Source of the DNA: Salinibacillus xinjiangensis
GTDB taxonomy: Bacteria > Bacillota > Bacilli > Bacillales > Alkalibacillaceae
Direction: 5' to 3'
DNA length: 60,982 bases
Assembly: GCF_009649735.1 (NCBI RefSeq)
Contig: NZ_WJNH01000016.1
Location: 14,675-75,656 of the forward strand
Below, piece after piece: positions 34,257-42,016 of this stretch. A program made the translations under genes and the position numbers. How positions within the stretch are numbered: the stretch's first letter is position 1; the number at the start of each line of letters is the position of its first letter. The notes beneath the pieces were generated by a model that was not told where the DNA came from, made no database searches, and worked only from the letters and a program-made list of their open reading frames with translations.

Positions 34257-34577
34257 ATGTTAAATAAGAATCCTTTTCGACCAGACGGCTGGACGCAGAC
34301 CGATCCATTTTTAGATATGAACCAAAATGATATTCCAGATAATCATGACATTTATTCAGACATAGATTTAAATGGAAGAGCTGATTCACAGCAGCTGGGT
34401 TTGGATGCGGACAGAGATAAGTTAGTGGATGATCGGGATATATCCGTTGATCTGGATGATGATGGCATTGATGATGAAGTTGAATTACATCTAGACATGG
34501 ATGATGATAGTGTGCCAGATGAACATGATCTATCTGTTGATTTAGATGATAATGGGATTACGGATGGGATTGTTTAG
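34257..34577 (+). CDS. Small acidic protein with thrombospondin-3-like calcium repeats
   Basis: A 106-residue, extremely acidic protein (D-rich). It is built of repeating DxDxDGxxD units (for example DMNQNDIPDNHD, DLDDDGIDDEVE, DMDDDSVPDEHD), the pattern of TSP type 3/dockerin-like calcium loops. There is no signal peptide, so it is unusual in apparently staying in the cytoplasm unless it leaves with a partner. GGAGGCGGTAGT lies before the ATG, and the gene is almost certainly co-expressed with the 662-residue protein. A strong terminator follows. Confidence 0.75.
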   Translation: MLNKNPFRPDGWTQTDPFLDMNQNDIPDNHDIYSDIDLNGRADSQQLGLDADRDKLVDDRDISVDLDDDGIDDEVELHLDMDDDSVPDEHDLSVDLDDNGITDGIV

Positions 34578-34583
34578 TAGGGA

Positions 34584-34614
34584 AAACTCCTCCAATAGTT
34601 GGGGGAGTTTTTTT
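34584..34614 (+). terminator. Terminator of the two-gene module
   Basis: AACTCCTCCAA and TTGGGGGAGTT arms followed by seven Ts. Confidence 0.9.
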
Positions 34615-34665
34615 GGTAGGGAGAATTTACTTTGATTAGTTGATGAACATAAGTCAAATCCCAGA

Positions 34666-34698
34666 GTGAGTCAAGGGACCTGTCCCTATGACCCACTT
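34666..34698. repeat. Palindromic intergenic repeat copy 14
   Basis: GAGTCAAGGGACC/TGTCCCTATGACCCAC, just beyond the 3' end of the small AUA-start gene. Confidence 0.88.
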
Positions 34699-34709
34699 TT
34701 CAAATGATT

Positions 34710-34922
34710 TTAATATTCAATACCAAATTGAGAGCCTTCTGCAACCATTTTGGCATTATCGGGATGATCTTTCTCTGGTGTGATCGCTTGCTTTATTGGT
34801 AGGTTATCTTTCGTTTTCTCGTTTTCTTTTGCTTTGTTCTTAGGATTCATGATTAGTAAGGTAGTAAGAGCACCAACACTAACTGCACCTAGAGTGGAGT
34901 AAATTATCTCTTTTTTCCTTAT
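34710..34922 (-). CDS. Small membrane-anchored protein with AUA in the start position
   Basis: A 70-codon frame: RKKEIIYSTLGAVSVGALTT then LLIMNPKNKAK, giving one N-terminal membrane helix followed by a polar, Lys/Glu-rich tail ending MVAEGSQFGIEY. AGGAGG sits exactly 6 bases before an ATA codon, and there is no in-frame ATG, GTG or TTG at that place. Either ATA is used as a rare start or an ATG has mutated (G to A) and the gene is silent. The next ATG is after the helix. Family unknown. Confidence 0.6.
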   Translation of the reverse strand: MRKKEIIYSTLGAVSVGALTTLLIMNPKNKAKENEKTKDNLPIKQAITPEKDHPDNAKMVAEGSQFGIEY

Positions 34923-35017
34923 ATTATGCCTCCTATTAGCATGACTTACTAGTTTTTTTCCCGGATAGTATATTTAGTAAACATGGAATAGTTTTGGTTG
35001 GCCGCCTTATACCATTT

Positions 35018-35048
35018 GTGGGTCAGGGGACCTGTCCCCCTGACCCAC
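35018..35048. repeat. Palindromic intergenic repeat copy 15
   Basis: The most symmetrical copy: GTGGGTCAGGGGACC/TGTCCCCCTGACCCAC. It lies in the leader of the DUF819 gene. Confidence 0.94.
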
Positions 35049-35163
35049 ACAAAATTTATTATTTCTATTTTTGATAAAAAATGATAGAATTCGACAGGAT
35101 GACATTATCGAACTAATGTTTTCTAAAAATTATCATAATTAACAACAAGGAGTGTCGATCATC

Positions 35164-36363
35164 ATGAATAATGAAATGGCATTAATTCAGGATCCCATGG
35201 CTATTTTCGCTTATTTAATTGCCATTGTCGGGATTGTATTTATGTTATCTACTGTAGATAATACATTTTTGCGTAAATTTTTCCGCTATGCACCACCTTT
35301 AATTTGGATGTACTTTTTGCCTATGCTATCCACGACCTTTGGGATCATCCCACAGAGTTCGGACTTATATGGCTTTCTAAGTACGTACTTACTTCCAGCC
35401 GGATTGTTATTACTAATGATTAGTACGAATGTTCCAGCTACTTTTAAACTTGGAAGTAAAGCTGTTTTAGTCTTTTTAGCTGGGACATTAGGAATTGTCA
35501 TAGGAGGACCGATTGCATTTGCTCTATTCCAAGGCATTCTACCAGAGGATGCGTGGCGCGGAGTCGGTGCACTCGCCGGAAGCTGGATTGGTGGCTCAGC
35601 CAATATGGGGGCCATGATTGAGGCGTTTAAAACACCTGATGATATTTTGAGTCCAATTATTTTGACGGATACACTAGTTGGAATTAGCTGGATGGGTGTC
35701 ATGATTGCGTTAGCGAACTTCCAGGATCGCTTCAATAGCTGGAATGGCGCTGACAATTCCACGATTAAGAAAGTGAATGCAGATATTGCTACAGATATTC
35801 AACGAAATGCGAAGCCATTACAGCTTCCACAGCTATTCGGAATATTGGGAGTTGGATTTGCAGGCTCCTACCTAATTCGTTTATTAGCCGATATGAACTT
35901 TATTCCGAAAAGTGATATTATGAATACCTCTACTTGGACGTTTATTTTAATCACGGCTATTGGAATTGGTCTATCCTTTACAAAGGTGAGAAATCTAGAA
36001 TATTACGGTGCAAGTAAAATCGGATATCTAGGTATCTACTTATTCTTAACAGGAATTGGCGCACAAGCGAATCTCTTGGATATTGTGCAGGCGCCTCAGT
36101 TTATCTTAATGGGAATCGTTTGGTTAGCCATTCATATCATTTTTATCTTTACGGCAGCAAGGTTATTAAAGGCTCCACTGTTTTTCGTAGCTGTAGGATC
36201 TCAAGGTAACATCGGTGGGACAAGCTCCGCTCCAATTGTCGCATCCGTATTCCAACCAGCACTAGCACCTGTGGGTCTATTAATGGGAATTCTCGGGAAT
36301 ATCGTCGGAACCTACGCAGCACTGCTGTGTGGGAAGCTGGCTCAGATGATTATAGGAGGATAG
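35164..36363 (+). CDS. DUF819 family membrane protein (YjcL-like)
   Basis: A 399-residue membrane protein with about 10-12 helices. Family-type segments are GALAGSWIGGSANMGAMIEAF and, in the second half, VGSQGNIGGTSSAPIVASVF, which look like a pair of related discontinuous helices as in carrier proteins. The start at 35164 is chosen because AAGGAG is 12 bases upstream, while the GTG at 35152 abuts it. The substrate is unknown; DUF819 proteins are annotated as putative transporters. It is followed by a terminator. Confidence 0.8.
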   Translation: MNNEMALIQDPMAIFAYLIAIVGIVFMLSTVDNTFLRKFFRYAPPLIWMYFLPMLSTTFGIIPQSSDLYGFLSTYLLPAGLLLLMISTNVPATFKLGSKAVLVFLAGTLGIVIGGPIAFALFQGILPEDAWRGVGALAGSWIGGSANMGAMIEAFKTPDDILSPIILTDTLVGISWMGVMIALANFQDRFNSWNGADNSTIKKVNADIATDIQRNAKPLQLPQLFGILGVGFAGSYLIRLLADMNFIPKSDIMNTSTWTFILITAIGIGLSFTKVRNLEYYGASKIGYLGIYLFLTGIGAQANLLDIVQAPQFILMGIVWLAIHIIFIFTAARLLKAPLFFVAVGSQGNIGGTSSAPIVASVFQPALAPVGLLMGILGNIVGTYAALLCGKLAQMIIGG

Positions 36364-36667
36364 ACTCGTTTAGGTCGTTCTCTAGAATTAGCTCATCTCC
36401 AAAAATTTGGAGGTGGGCTTTTTGTGTGTTTTGAAACTTGTACGGTGCCATACAACTATTGAAGAATGATTCCCATTGATTTGAGGCAATCGTCATTGAA
36501 TCTCCAAAGGAATCGATTAAGAAGTTGAAAAGGCTTGAAGAAACATTACTGGAGAAGAAAATTAAAATTACATTTTCTTATTAAATAGTGCCGTGTTTAT
36601 GCAGTATCATTCATGTATCGGGCAGTCTGAATAGGGTGATGGGACGAGGGACCTGTCCCTCATGTCC
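36364..36667. other. Intergenic region: terminator, gene fragment and repeat
   Basis: It contains a terminator at 36389-36424, a short open fragment at 36480-36583 (FEAIVIESPKESIKKLKRLE... with no start, unidentified), and a palindromic repeat at 36639-36669. Nothing else is recognisable. Confidence 0.5.
36389..36424 (+). terminator. Terminator after the DUF819 gene
   Basis: AGCTCATCTCC pairs with GGAGGTGGGCT (G-T pairs) around AAAAATTT, followed by TTTT. Confidence 0.8.
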
Positions 36668-36669
36668 CT
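36639..36669. repeat. Palindromic intergenic repeat copy 16
   Basis: GGGACGAGGGACC/TGTCCCTCATGTCCC, ending at the stop codon of the minus-strand gene. It is the last canonical copy in the window. Confidence 0.9.
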
Positions 36670-37288
36670 AGGTGAACGAAAAGGCTGATGGTGTGTGATA
36701 GTAGTAGGATTTTCCTAATCGATAATAATGGTCTACAATTTCTTGATTTAAATGTTTATGTTTTTCGGGTACGGGTGGGAGATTGTCTGCATCCTCTTGC
36801 TTCCAAACGGATTGACCAGGTGCTACGAAACGGTTGTCGGGAACTTTTACTCCGTTTGTGATTGTAGCGCCGTGCATAATGACACAGTTCCTGCCAATAA
36901 CTGCATCATAAATATTGGCGTGCTGACCGACGAAGGTGTTGTGGCCGATAAATAGAGGTCCATGAACCGCAGCATGATGGAGTACACTATTTTCTCCTTC
37001 AAGATAAACGCCCCATCTCTGCCCTTCTACTACAACATGTTCCCTTCCTGGATGTACGTGCATAAGGACATTATCCTGAATATTCGTTTTAGGTCCAACA
37101 TAATAGGGATATCCAGAATCCGCTCGAAGTAAATTTTTAAACCCAATAAAGACATCGTTCGTAATCGTAATATTTCCGATAATCATAGAATCCGTCCCGA
37201 TGACTGCGTGTGGACTAATGGTGGGATAGCTGATGCTTGTGACTTCTTCTACAGGAGGATTTTGCATAATAATGGGCGGTTGAATCAT
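36668..37288 (-). CDS. Gamma-carbonic-anhydrase-like hexapeptide protein
   Basis: A 206-residue left-handed beta-helix protein with hexapeptide repeats ([IV]GxxxxI pattern). Residues matching the gamma-carbonic anhydrase site are visible: Arg and Asp in LLRADSG, Gln and His in NIQDNVLMHVH, and a His pair in HHAAVHGPLFIGHNTFVGQHA. It could therefore hydrate CO2, though many relatives are acyltransferase-like or of unknown activity. AAAGGAG lies 9 bases before the ATG. It is convergent with the DUF819 gene. Confidence 0.78.
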   Translation of the reverse strand: MIQPPIIMQNPPVEEVTSISYPTISPHAVIGTDSMIIGNITITNDVFIGFKNLLRADSGYPYYVGPKTNIQDNVLMHVHPGREHVVVEGQRWGVYLEGENSVLHHAAVHGPLFIGHNTFVGQHANIYDAVIGRNCVIMHGATITNGVKVPDNRFVAPGQSVWKQEDADNLPPVPEKHKHLNQEIVDHYYRLGKSYYYHTPSAFSFT

Positions 37289-37354
37289 ATACTGGTGCTC
37301 CTTTCGTGTATATCTGCCATCATCATATGCCTAGTTTACTTATATCGTGTCTAG

Positions 37355-37437
37355 TCCAGTCCTGTAATAGTCGAATAAATTGAGTAGGCTTTGAATCAAG
37401 ATCCCCTAGGAGCCTTCATGGATTCAGTGAGGTAGAC
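37355..37437 (-). pseudogene. Remnant of an ArsR-type regulator
   Basis: On the minus strand the translation reads YLTESMKAP, then after a one-base shift GDLDSKPTQFIRLLQD. This parallels YLTESMTVPGDLDRERTQFIQLLQG in the intact regulator at 28506-29408, and DNA identity over TCATGGATTCAGTGAGGTAG is complete. Only about 28 codons remain. Confidence 0.72.
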
Positions 37438-37483
37438 AGGTGTACTTTATCACTATTGAAGGAGTTTTTTCGTTCAATTTAAA

Positions 37484-37513
37484 AAAGGGATACATCGTTT
37501 GTACCCCTTTAGA
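37484..37513 (-). terminator. Terminator of the sigma factor-DUF2703 operon
   Basis: Read on the minus strand, AAAGGGGTA pairs with TATCCCTTT and is followed by a T-run. Confidence 0.8.
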
Positions 37514-37533
37514 ATATGATTAAATGCCCATCA

Positions 37534-38121
37534 TCAACAGCATTGCGCGCTTCGTTTTTCATTGCAACAGTCCTCTTGGTTTGGTGCTTTTTTCGCTTTA
37601 AAAAAGTTCTTTATATTTTCGGGTGGAACATAGGGCTTTCTTTTCTGAGCTTGATGATTTTCCGTACTGTATACTTTCTTTAGTATGGCATCGATTAGCA
37701 GTGATTTTGGTGGCGTCGTATATTCCTTCCCGTCATATTCCCATACGCGGCAATCGACATGCTCTCCTACAATCGTTCCGCATGAGGCGCAGTTACTTTC
37801 TTTGGTTGTCAACTGAATATCCTGCCCATTGATTCGAATCGTTGGTGAACTTTCAAATTGCAGTTGTTCTGCTTGTGCTTCACTTTCAACAAGGATGTTA
37901 TTAACCGTAATATCAAACCCTACATTGGATAACAAATGACCTACCTCATGTAATGCTTCATTCAAATTTTGTTCCGTTCCTTGGCAACGTGTACAGACGG
38001 CAAGGTCCAAATACATAAAATCAATAGTAAGTTCCTTTCTTGTTGGTTGTACATCCGTAATTTCGCCTTCAGATCCACATCCACAAGAAGCTTTTGGTTG
38101 ATTTATTTGACAGTTTGACAT
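37534..38121 (-). CDS. DUF2703 cysteine-rich thioredoxin-like protein
   Basis: A 195-residue protein of the DUF2703 type. Cys-rich sites are KASCGCGSEG near the N terminus, a CxxC-like pair in LAVCTRCQGTE that starts the thioredoxin-fold part, SNCASCGTIVGEHVDC in the middle, and a Cys-rich C terminus (EDCCNEKRSAQCC). The start at 38121 follows CAGGAGGG by 7 bases; the longer frame begins inside the sigma gene. It is 71 bases after a SigZ-like sigma factor gene on the same strand. Metal or metalloid handling or thiol redox sensing is plausible but unproven. Confidence 0.75.
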   Translation of the reverse strand: MSNCQINQPKASCGCGSEGEITDVQPTRKELTIDFMYLDLAVCTRCQGTEQNLNEALHEVGHLLSNVGFDITVNNILVESEAQAEQLQFESSPTIRINGQDIQLTTKESNCASCGTIVGEHVDCRVWEYDGKEYTTPPKSLLIDAILKKVYSTENHQAQKRKPYVPPENIKNFFKAKKAPNQEDCCNEKRSAQCC

Positions 38122-38192
38122 CGTAAATCCCTCCTGTTTTTTGATTTCATTAGTTAAGACGGAGGGGAAATTAAAAAGACGCAAAAATGATT

Positions 38193-38771
38193 TTACGTTT
38201 TTGCGCAAGCGCAATTACCGCGGTTGATGCGGTAATCAATGATGTTTCCTGCATAATCAAATTCTAAATGACAGCATTCAAGCAACGCTTTCTTTAATTT
38301 TTCTCTTCCTCGTTGAACCCTTGATTTTGCCCCGGAAGGAGATAAACCGAGCCTGCTTGCTAATTCTTTTTGAGAAATCTGCTGGAATTCAACTAGTGAA
38401 AGTGCTTCTTGATATTTCTCGGGTAGTCTACTTGTTAAATCCTTTAACCATGAGGAGACGAGTTCATTTATATTTTCTTCTGTATGTTGATCGTTAAATG
38501 TTCGGATCGTTTCTTTTTTTGATTCCTCAAAAATATTCTTTTGTGTATTACGACATCGATAAAAATCAATAAGGGTATTCCTTGTGATTTGATACACCCA
38601 AGCCTGTAGCTTTTCTTCTTCTTTCAAATTTGGTAGATGATTATGAATCTTAATAAAGACTTCTTGAATGATATCCTCAGCATCTTGTTCGTTTGATAAG
38701 CGCGATTTGATAAACTGTTTTAAAGGTTCACGCAAGGATTGCCAAATATCTTCAAAGTGAAGCTGTTCCAT
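38193..38771 (-). CDS. ECF-type RNA polymerase sigma factor, SigZ-like
   Basis: A 192-residue sigma-70 family factor. Region 2 is seen in LSNEQDAEDIIQEVFIKIH and QAWVYQITRNTLIDFYRCRN; region 4 in SLVEFQQISQKELASRLGLS and SGAKSRVQRGREKLKKALLE. The C terminus CCHLEFDYAGNIIDY, followed by a CAC motif, matches SigZ-type proteins. The start at 38771 follows AAGGAGGG; the longer frame has no ribosome site. It is the first gene of an operon with the DUF2703 protein and is divergent from the HTH-led hydrolase operon. No anti-sigma gene is adjacent, so the Cys-rich partner may take part in control. Confidence 0.87.
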   Translation of the reverse strand: MEQLHFEDIWQSLREPLKQFIKSRLSNEQDAEDIIQEVFIKIHNHLPNLKEEEKLQAWVYQITRNTLIDFYRCRNTQKNIFEESKKETIRTFNDQHTEENINELVSSWLKDLTSRLPEKYQEALSLVEFQQISQKELASRLGLSPSGAKSRVQRGREKLKKALLECCHLEFDYAGNIIDYRINRGNCACAKT

Positions 38772-38864
38772 TGGATCCCTCCTTTTACCAGTTCCGTTTT
38801 CTCTTATGTTACAGAAAGGCAAAGTGAAGTCAAGGCAGTGATGTTAATATTTTCAAAAAAACAC

Positions 38865-38893
38865 TTGATTAATATCAAAAATGATATTAATAT
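38865..38893 (+). promoter_or_regulatory. Promoter and operator of the HTH-hydrolase operon
   Basis: ATTAATATCA-AAAA-TGATATTAAT (38868-38891) is a perfect 10-bp-arm palindrome. It overlaps a likely promoter (TTGATT, 17-base spacer, TAATAT), so the encoded HTH protein probably represses its own operon here. Confidence 0.75.
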
Positions 38894-38923
38894 TGATAAT
38901 GAAAACAACAGAGGTGATTCAAT

Positions 38924-39457
38924 TTGAATACAAAATACAGCAAACTAATTTTTCATCCTGTCCGTATGGAAATTATGCAAGCTTTAACAGGTGGAAAAAG
39001 CCTTAGTGCTAAGCAAATTTCGGAACGTATCTCAAACGTTCCACATGCGACATTGTATCGTCACATCAACACTTTATATAAAGCAGGTTTATTACAAATC
39101 GTAGATCAAAATCAAAAAAGAGGAACGATAGAGAAAATTTATGCATTGTCAAAAGGTGCGGAAAGTGTTCCTGTGGCTGGGCTTAGTAATGAAGAACATA
39201 TGAATTATTTTATACACTTCTTAGCTGGAATCATCAACGATTTTGGGGGTTATCTTGAAAACGCCAATAAGGATTTAGTGAATGATGGATTGGGATATCG
39301 ACAGTTCGCTTTTCATATGGACGATGAGGAATTCAAACAGTTTTCCGAGGATATCCGTGATGTTTTGATGAAATATAACGCGTTGGAGCCAAATCATAAA
39401 CGAAGAAAGAGAAAGGTTACAACGATTATCATTCCTGATGAGGAAGGGGAATCATGA
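38924..39457 (+). CDS. Winged-helix transcriptional regulator (HTH_20/ArsR-like)
   Basis: A 177-residue regulator starting with TTG at 38924 (AGAGGTGATT upstream). The DNA-binding domain is at the N terminus: HPVRMEIMQALTGG, then LSAKQISERISNVPHATLYRHINTLYKAGLL. A mixed C-terminal domain is followed by a basic stretch (NHKRRKRKV). It is the first gene of an operon and overlaps the next gene by 4 bases. The perfect palindrome over the promoter suggests autorepression; the signal is unknown. Confidence 0.85.
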   Translation: MNTKYSKLIFHPVRMEIMQALTGGKSLSAKQISERISNVPHATLYRHINTLYKAGLLQIVDQNQKRGTIEKIYALSKGAESVPVAGLSNEEHMNYFIHFLAGIINDFGGYLENANKDLVNDGLGYRQFAFHMDDEEFKQFSEDIRDVLMKYNALEPNHKRRKRKVTTIIIPDEEGES

Positions 39458-40407
39458 TGAAAACATTTGAAGAAAAACAAGTAGACATTCAGGGAGGTGT
39501 AGTATTAAAGGGAACCCTTACCATCTCGACAACAGGGCAAGGGAAATCGCCTGCTGTTTTGATTTTGCCTGGAACCGGAAAGGCCGATCGCGATGGGAAT
39601 ATCAATCAAAACAAACTGCAATTTAATCTGTACCGTGACTTGTCCGAGCAGATTGCAGCATGGGGATTTATCACATTACGCTACGATAAACGGGGCACAG
39701 GTGAAAGTGAAGGAAAACATATCGAAACCGGGATGTGGGATTTGGTAAATGATGCGCAAAAGGCTGTTCAATTTTTAAAGGAACATCCTGACGTAGATGA
39801 AAACCATATCATCGTTTTAGGCCATAGTGAGGGAGCGACCCTTGGCACTGCACTTGCTGTTAGGGAAGAAATACAAGGATTAATTCTCTTGTCAGGTGGA
39901 GGAGAAAAAATACAAGAAGCCATGGAACGACAACGAGAACTTAGCTATCAGGAGCTAGAAAGTAAGAAAGGATTCCTAGGGTGGATGTTTCGAACCTTTC
40001 ATTTAAAAAATAAATCGGAACAAAAGACGAAAAAATGGATGGATAAAGTGATGACATCCGATAAAGATGTGATAAAAGCGCAACTCTTTGTTCCTTTTCC
40101 GGCTAAATGGATGAGAGAACACTTGGCATATAACGTGTTAGAGGATTTAAAGAAAATCGACTGTCCTGTCCTGGCTATAACCGGGTCAGCGGATTATCAA
40201 GCAGATGCTGAGAAATTGGAACGGGTAGAGAAGAGCGTGTCAGGGCAAGTAAAAGTCGTGGAAATTGAAAACATGGATCATATGCTGAAACAATCTCCAC
40301 CTGTTTCAATTCTAAAATTAAAAAAAGCATATATTAAAAACCGCCATAATCCCCTACACCCAGAATTGATCAAACATGTACGCGACTGGTTGCAAAATTA
40401 TCGGTAA
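39454..40407 (+). CDS. Alpha/beta hydrolase (dienelactone hydrolase/peptidase-like)
   Basis: A 317-residue hydrolase with no signal peptide. The oxyanion region is LILPGTGKADRDGN, followed by RYDKRGTGESEGKH. The nucleophile elbow is LGHSEGATLG (Ser), the Asp lies in TGSADYQADAEK and the His in NMDHMLKQ. A helical cap holds WMFRTFHLKNK. It overlaps the regulator gene and precedes a CPBP protease gene. A partial paralogue persists as a pseudogene at 23556-23860. The substrate is unknown; the operon's make-up hints at a peptide or lactam compound. Confidence 0.85.
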   Translation: MMKTFEEKQVDIQGGVVLKGTLTISTTGQGKSPAVLILPGTGKADRDGNINQNKLQFNLYRDLSEQIAAWGFITLRYDKRGTGESEGKHIETGMWDLVNDAQKAVQFLKEHPDVDENHIIVLGHSEGATLGTALAVREEIQGLILLSGGGEKIQEAMERQRELSYQELESKKGFLGWMFRTFHLKNKSEQKTKKWMDKVMTSDKDVIKAQLFVPFPAKWMREHLAYNVLEDLKKIDCPVLAITGSADYQADAEKLERVEKSVSGQVKVVEIENMDHMLKQSPPVSILKLKKAYIKNRHNPLHPELIKHVRDWLQNYR

Positions 40408-40420
40408 GGAGTTGCTGGTG

Positions 40421-41221
40421 ATGAAAAGAAAGTTAACTTATTCTTTATATTTTGGTGTCATTACCCTATTTGCTTATGTGATTTCAATTCCATATCTACT
40501 TCATGTTTCAGGGCCAACCATAGAGCAATTAAATGAGTTAGTCGACACTCCCATTACGACAAGTCAATATATTTTGGGGTCAGGAATAAATATTGTGCTG
40601 ATTACCTTTCTGTTTAGCATGATTGGCATCTGGTTGTCACCAAAGGTTGGGTTGAAGTGGAGCTGGATTCGAGCTTTATTTGACAAACAAGTAAAGCCTA
40701 GATGGGATCGTCCATTCTTATGGATGGCTGTTGTTTGGGGGGTGATATCAACCGTATTTATTACCCTATTGACTGCACTCGTTTTCGCCAAAAATATCCC
40801 AAACTTCACTGAGATCAATGAAGAGATGGATATGCCTTGGTGGGTAGGGCTTACGACTGTATTTCAAGGTGGAATTTCCGAAGAATTAATGATGCGATTT
40901 GGACTTATGACCTTGATTGTATGGCTACTGAGTAAGGTGTTTATGCGTAAGCGTGAAAAGCGTGAAGTCATTTCTCCTTGGGTATATTGGATTGCGATTA
41001 TTGGCGCTTCCTTAGTGTTTGGATTCGGTCATCTGTCATTAGCGCAGTCAGTATATGGAGGAAATTCTTTATGGGTGATTCTGTATGTTTTGATTGGAAA
41101 TGGATTTGCAGGACTTGGATTTGGCTACTTTTATTGGAAAAGGGGGTTAGAATATGCAATCGTTTCTCACATGACAGCCGATTTGATGCTTCATTTTGTT
41201 ATCCCGCTACTTCCGTTTTAA
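40421..41221 (+). CDS. CPBP-family intramembrane metalloprotease
   Basis: A 266-residue membrane protein with about 7-8 helices. The CPBP (Abi) motifs are present: GGISEELMMRFGLM gives the EExxxR signature, and FGFGHLSLA and the later SHMTADLMLH give the His sites. Family members process prenyl proteins, bacteriocins or membrane anti-sigma factors. The start at 40421 follows AAGGAG by 11 bases; the longer frame overlaps the hydrolase. It is in the middle of the HTH-led operon. Confidence 0.85.
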   Translation: MKRKLTYSLYFGVITLFAYVISIPYLLHVSGPTIEQLNELVDTPITTSQYILGSGINIVLITFLFSMIGIWLSPKVGLKWSWIRALFDKQVKPRWDRPFLWMAVVWGVISTVFITLLTALVFAKNIPNFTEINEEMDMPWWVGLTTVFQGGISEELMMRFGLMTLIVWLLSKVFMRKREKREVISPWVYWIAIIGASLVFGFGHLSLAQSVYGGNSLWVILYVLIGNGFAGLGFGYFYWKRGLEYAIVSHMTADLMLHFVIPLLPF

Positions 41222-41240
41222 TAAAAATAAAGGAGTGATT

Positions 41241-41957
41241 ATGTTGAGTACGTTTGTATTGGTACATGGGGCATTTCAAGGAAAATGGGTTTGGAGAAAA
41301 ATTAATCCAATGTTACAACAACTAGGGCATAAAGTGATAACCTTTGATTTACCGGGTCATGGTAGAGATGATTTTCCCCAATCCAAAGTAACGCTGAAGT
41401 CGTATACGGATCGTTTATGCCATATTCTAGATGAGGCAATTGAACCTGTCATTTTAGTAGGGCATAGTATGGGGGGAATGATCATGTCTCAGGCAGCGGA
41501 ATATCGCCCCCACAAAATAAAAAAGCTCATTTTTTTAGCCGCGATGGTTCCGAAAAACGGCGAAACCCTAATGGATATTAATCAACAAGATCAGCATGCT
41601 TTGCCTTTACCAGTTTCGATTAGTGAGGACCAAAGACTTTTAGAAATTGATGCAAGCGCAACAAAAGAACATTTTTTTGCAGCTTGTACAGACGAAGACA
41701 CCGCTGAGGCACAAAAGAAGCTTTGCAATCAAGCCTTAGAGCCCTTTGTTACACCGGTTCAACTAACAGATAACAAGTTTAATCATTTGCCCAAAATATA
41801 TATTGAAACATTAATGGACCAAGCGATATCCATTGACTTTCAACGAGAACTGCAAAATAAATCCTCATTTGAAAAAATATATAAAATTCCTAGTGACCAT
41901 TCACCTTTTTTCTCTTATCCAGATGAATTGGTTAGCATTTTAGATGAAATTGCTTGA
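41241..41957 (+). CDS. Alpha/beta hydrolase, small-ester (MES/pyrethroid hydrolase-like) type
   Basis: A 238-residue hydrolase. It opens with FVLVHGAFQGKWVWRKI (oxyanion HG), has TFDLPGHGRDD, the nucleophile VGHSMGGMIM and a C-terminal His in SDHSPFFS, all in the layout of salicylate/methyl-ester esterases and pyrethroid hydrolases. The start at 41241 follows AAAGGAGTG. It is fourth in the operon after the CPBP protease. The substrate is unknown. Confidence 0.85.
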   Translation: MLSTFVLVHGAFQGKWVWRKINPMLQQLGHKVITFDLPGHGRDDFPQSKVTLKSYTDRLCHILDEAIEPVILVGHSMGGMIMSQAAEYRPHKIKKLIFLAAMVPKNGETLMDINQQDQHALPLPVSISEDQRLLEIDASATKEHFFAACTDEDTAEAQKKLCNQALEPFVTPVQLTDNKFNHLPKIYIETLMDQAISIDFQRELQNKSSFEKIYKIPSDHSPFFSYPDELVSILDEIA

Positions 41958-42016
41958 TTTGGACATCAATTACTACGCATATATCATCAGGGTTTGGTAA
42001 ATAAAGGAGTGATGGT

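Noticed and set aside
35286-35762. Minus-strand frame of 158 residues inside the DUF819 gene
   Set aside because: Antisense shadow of a hydrophobic coding sequence, with no start signal.
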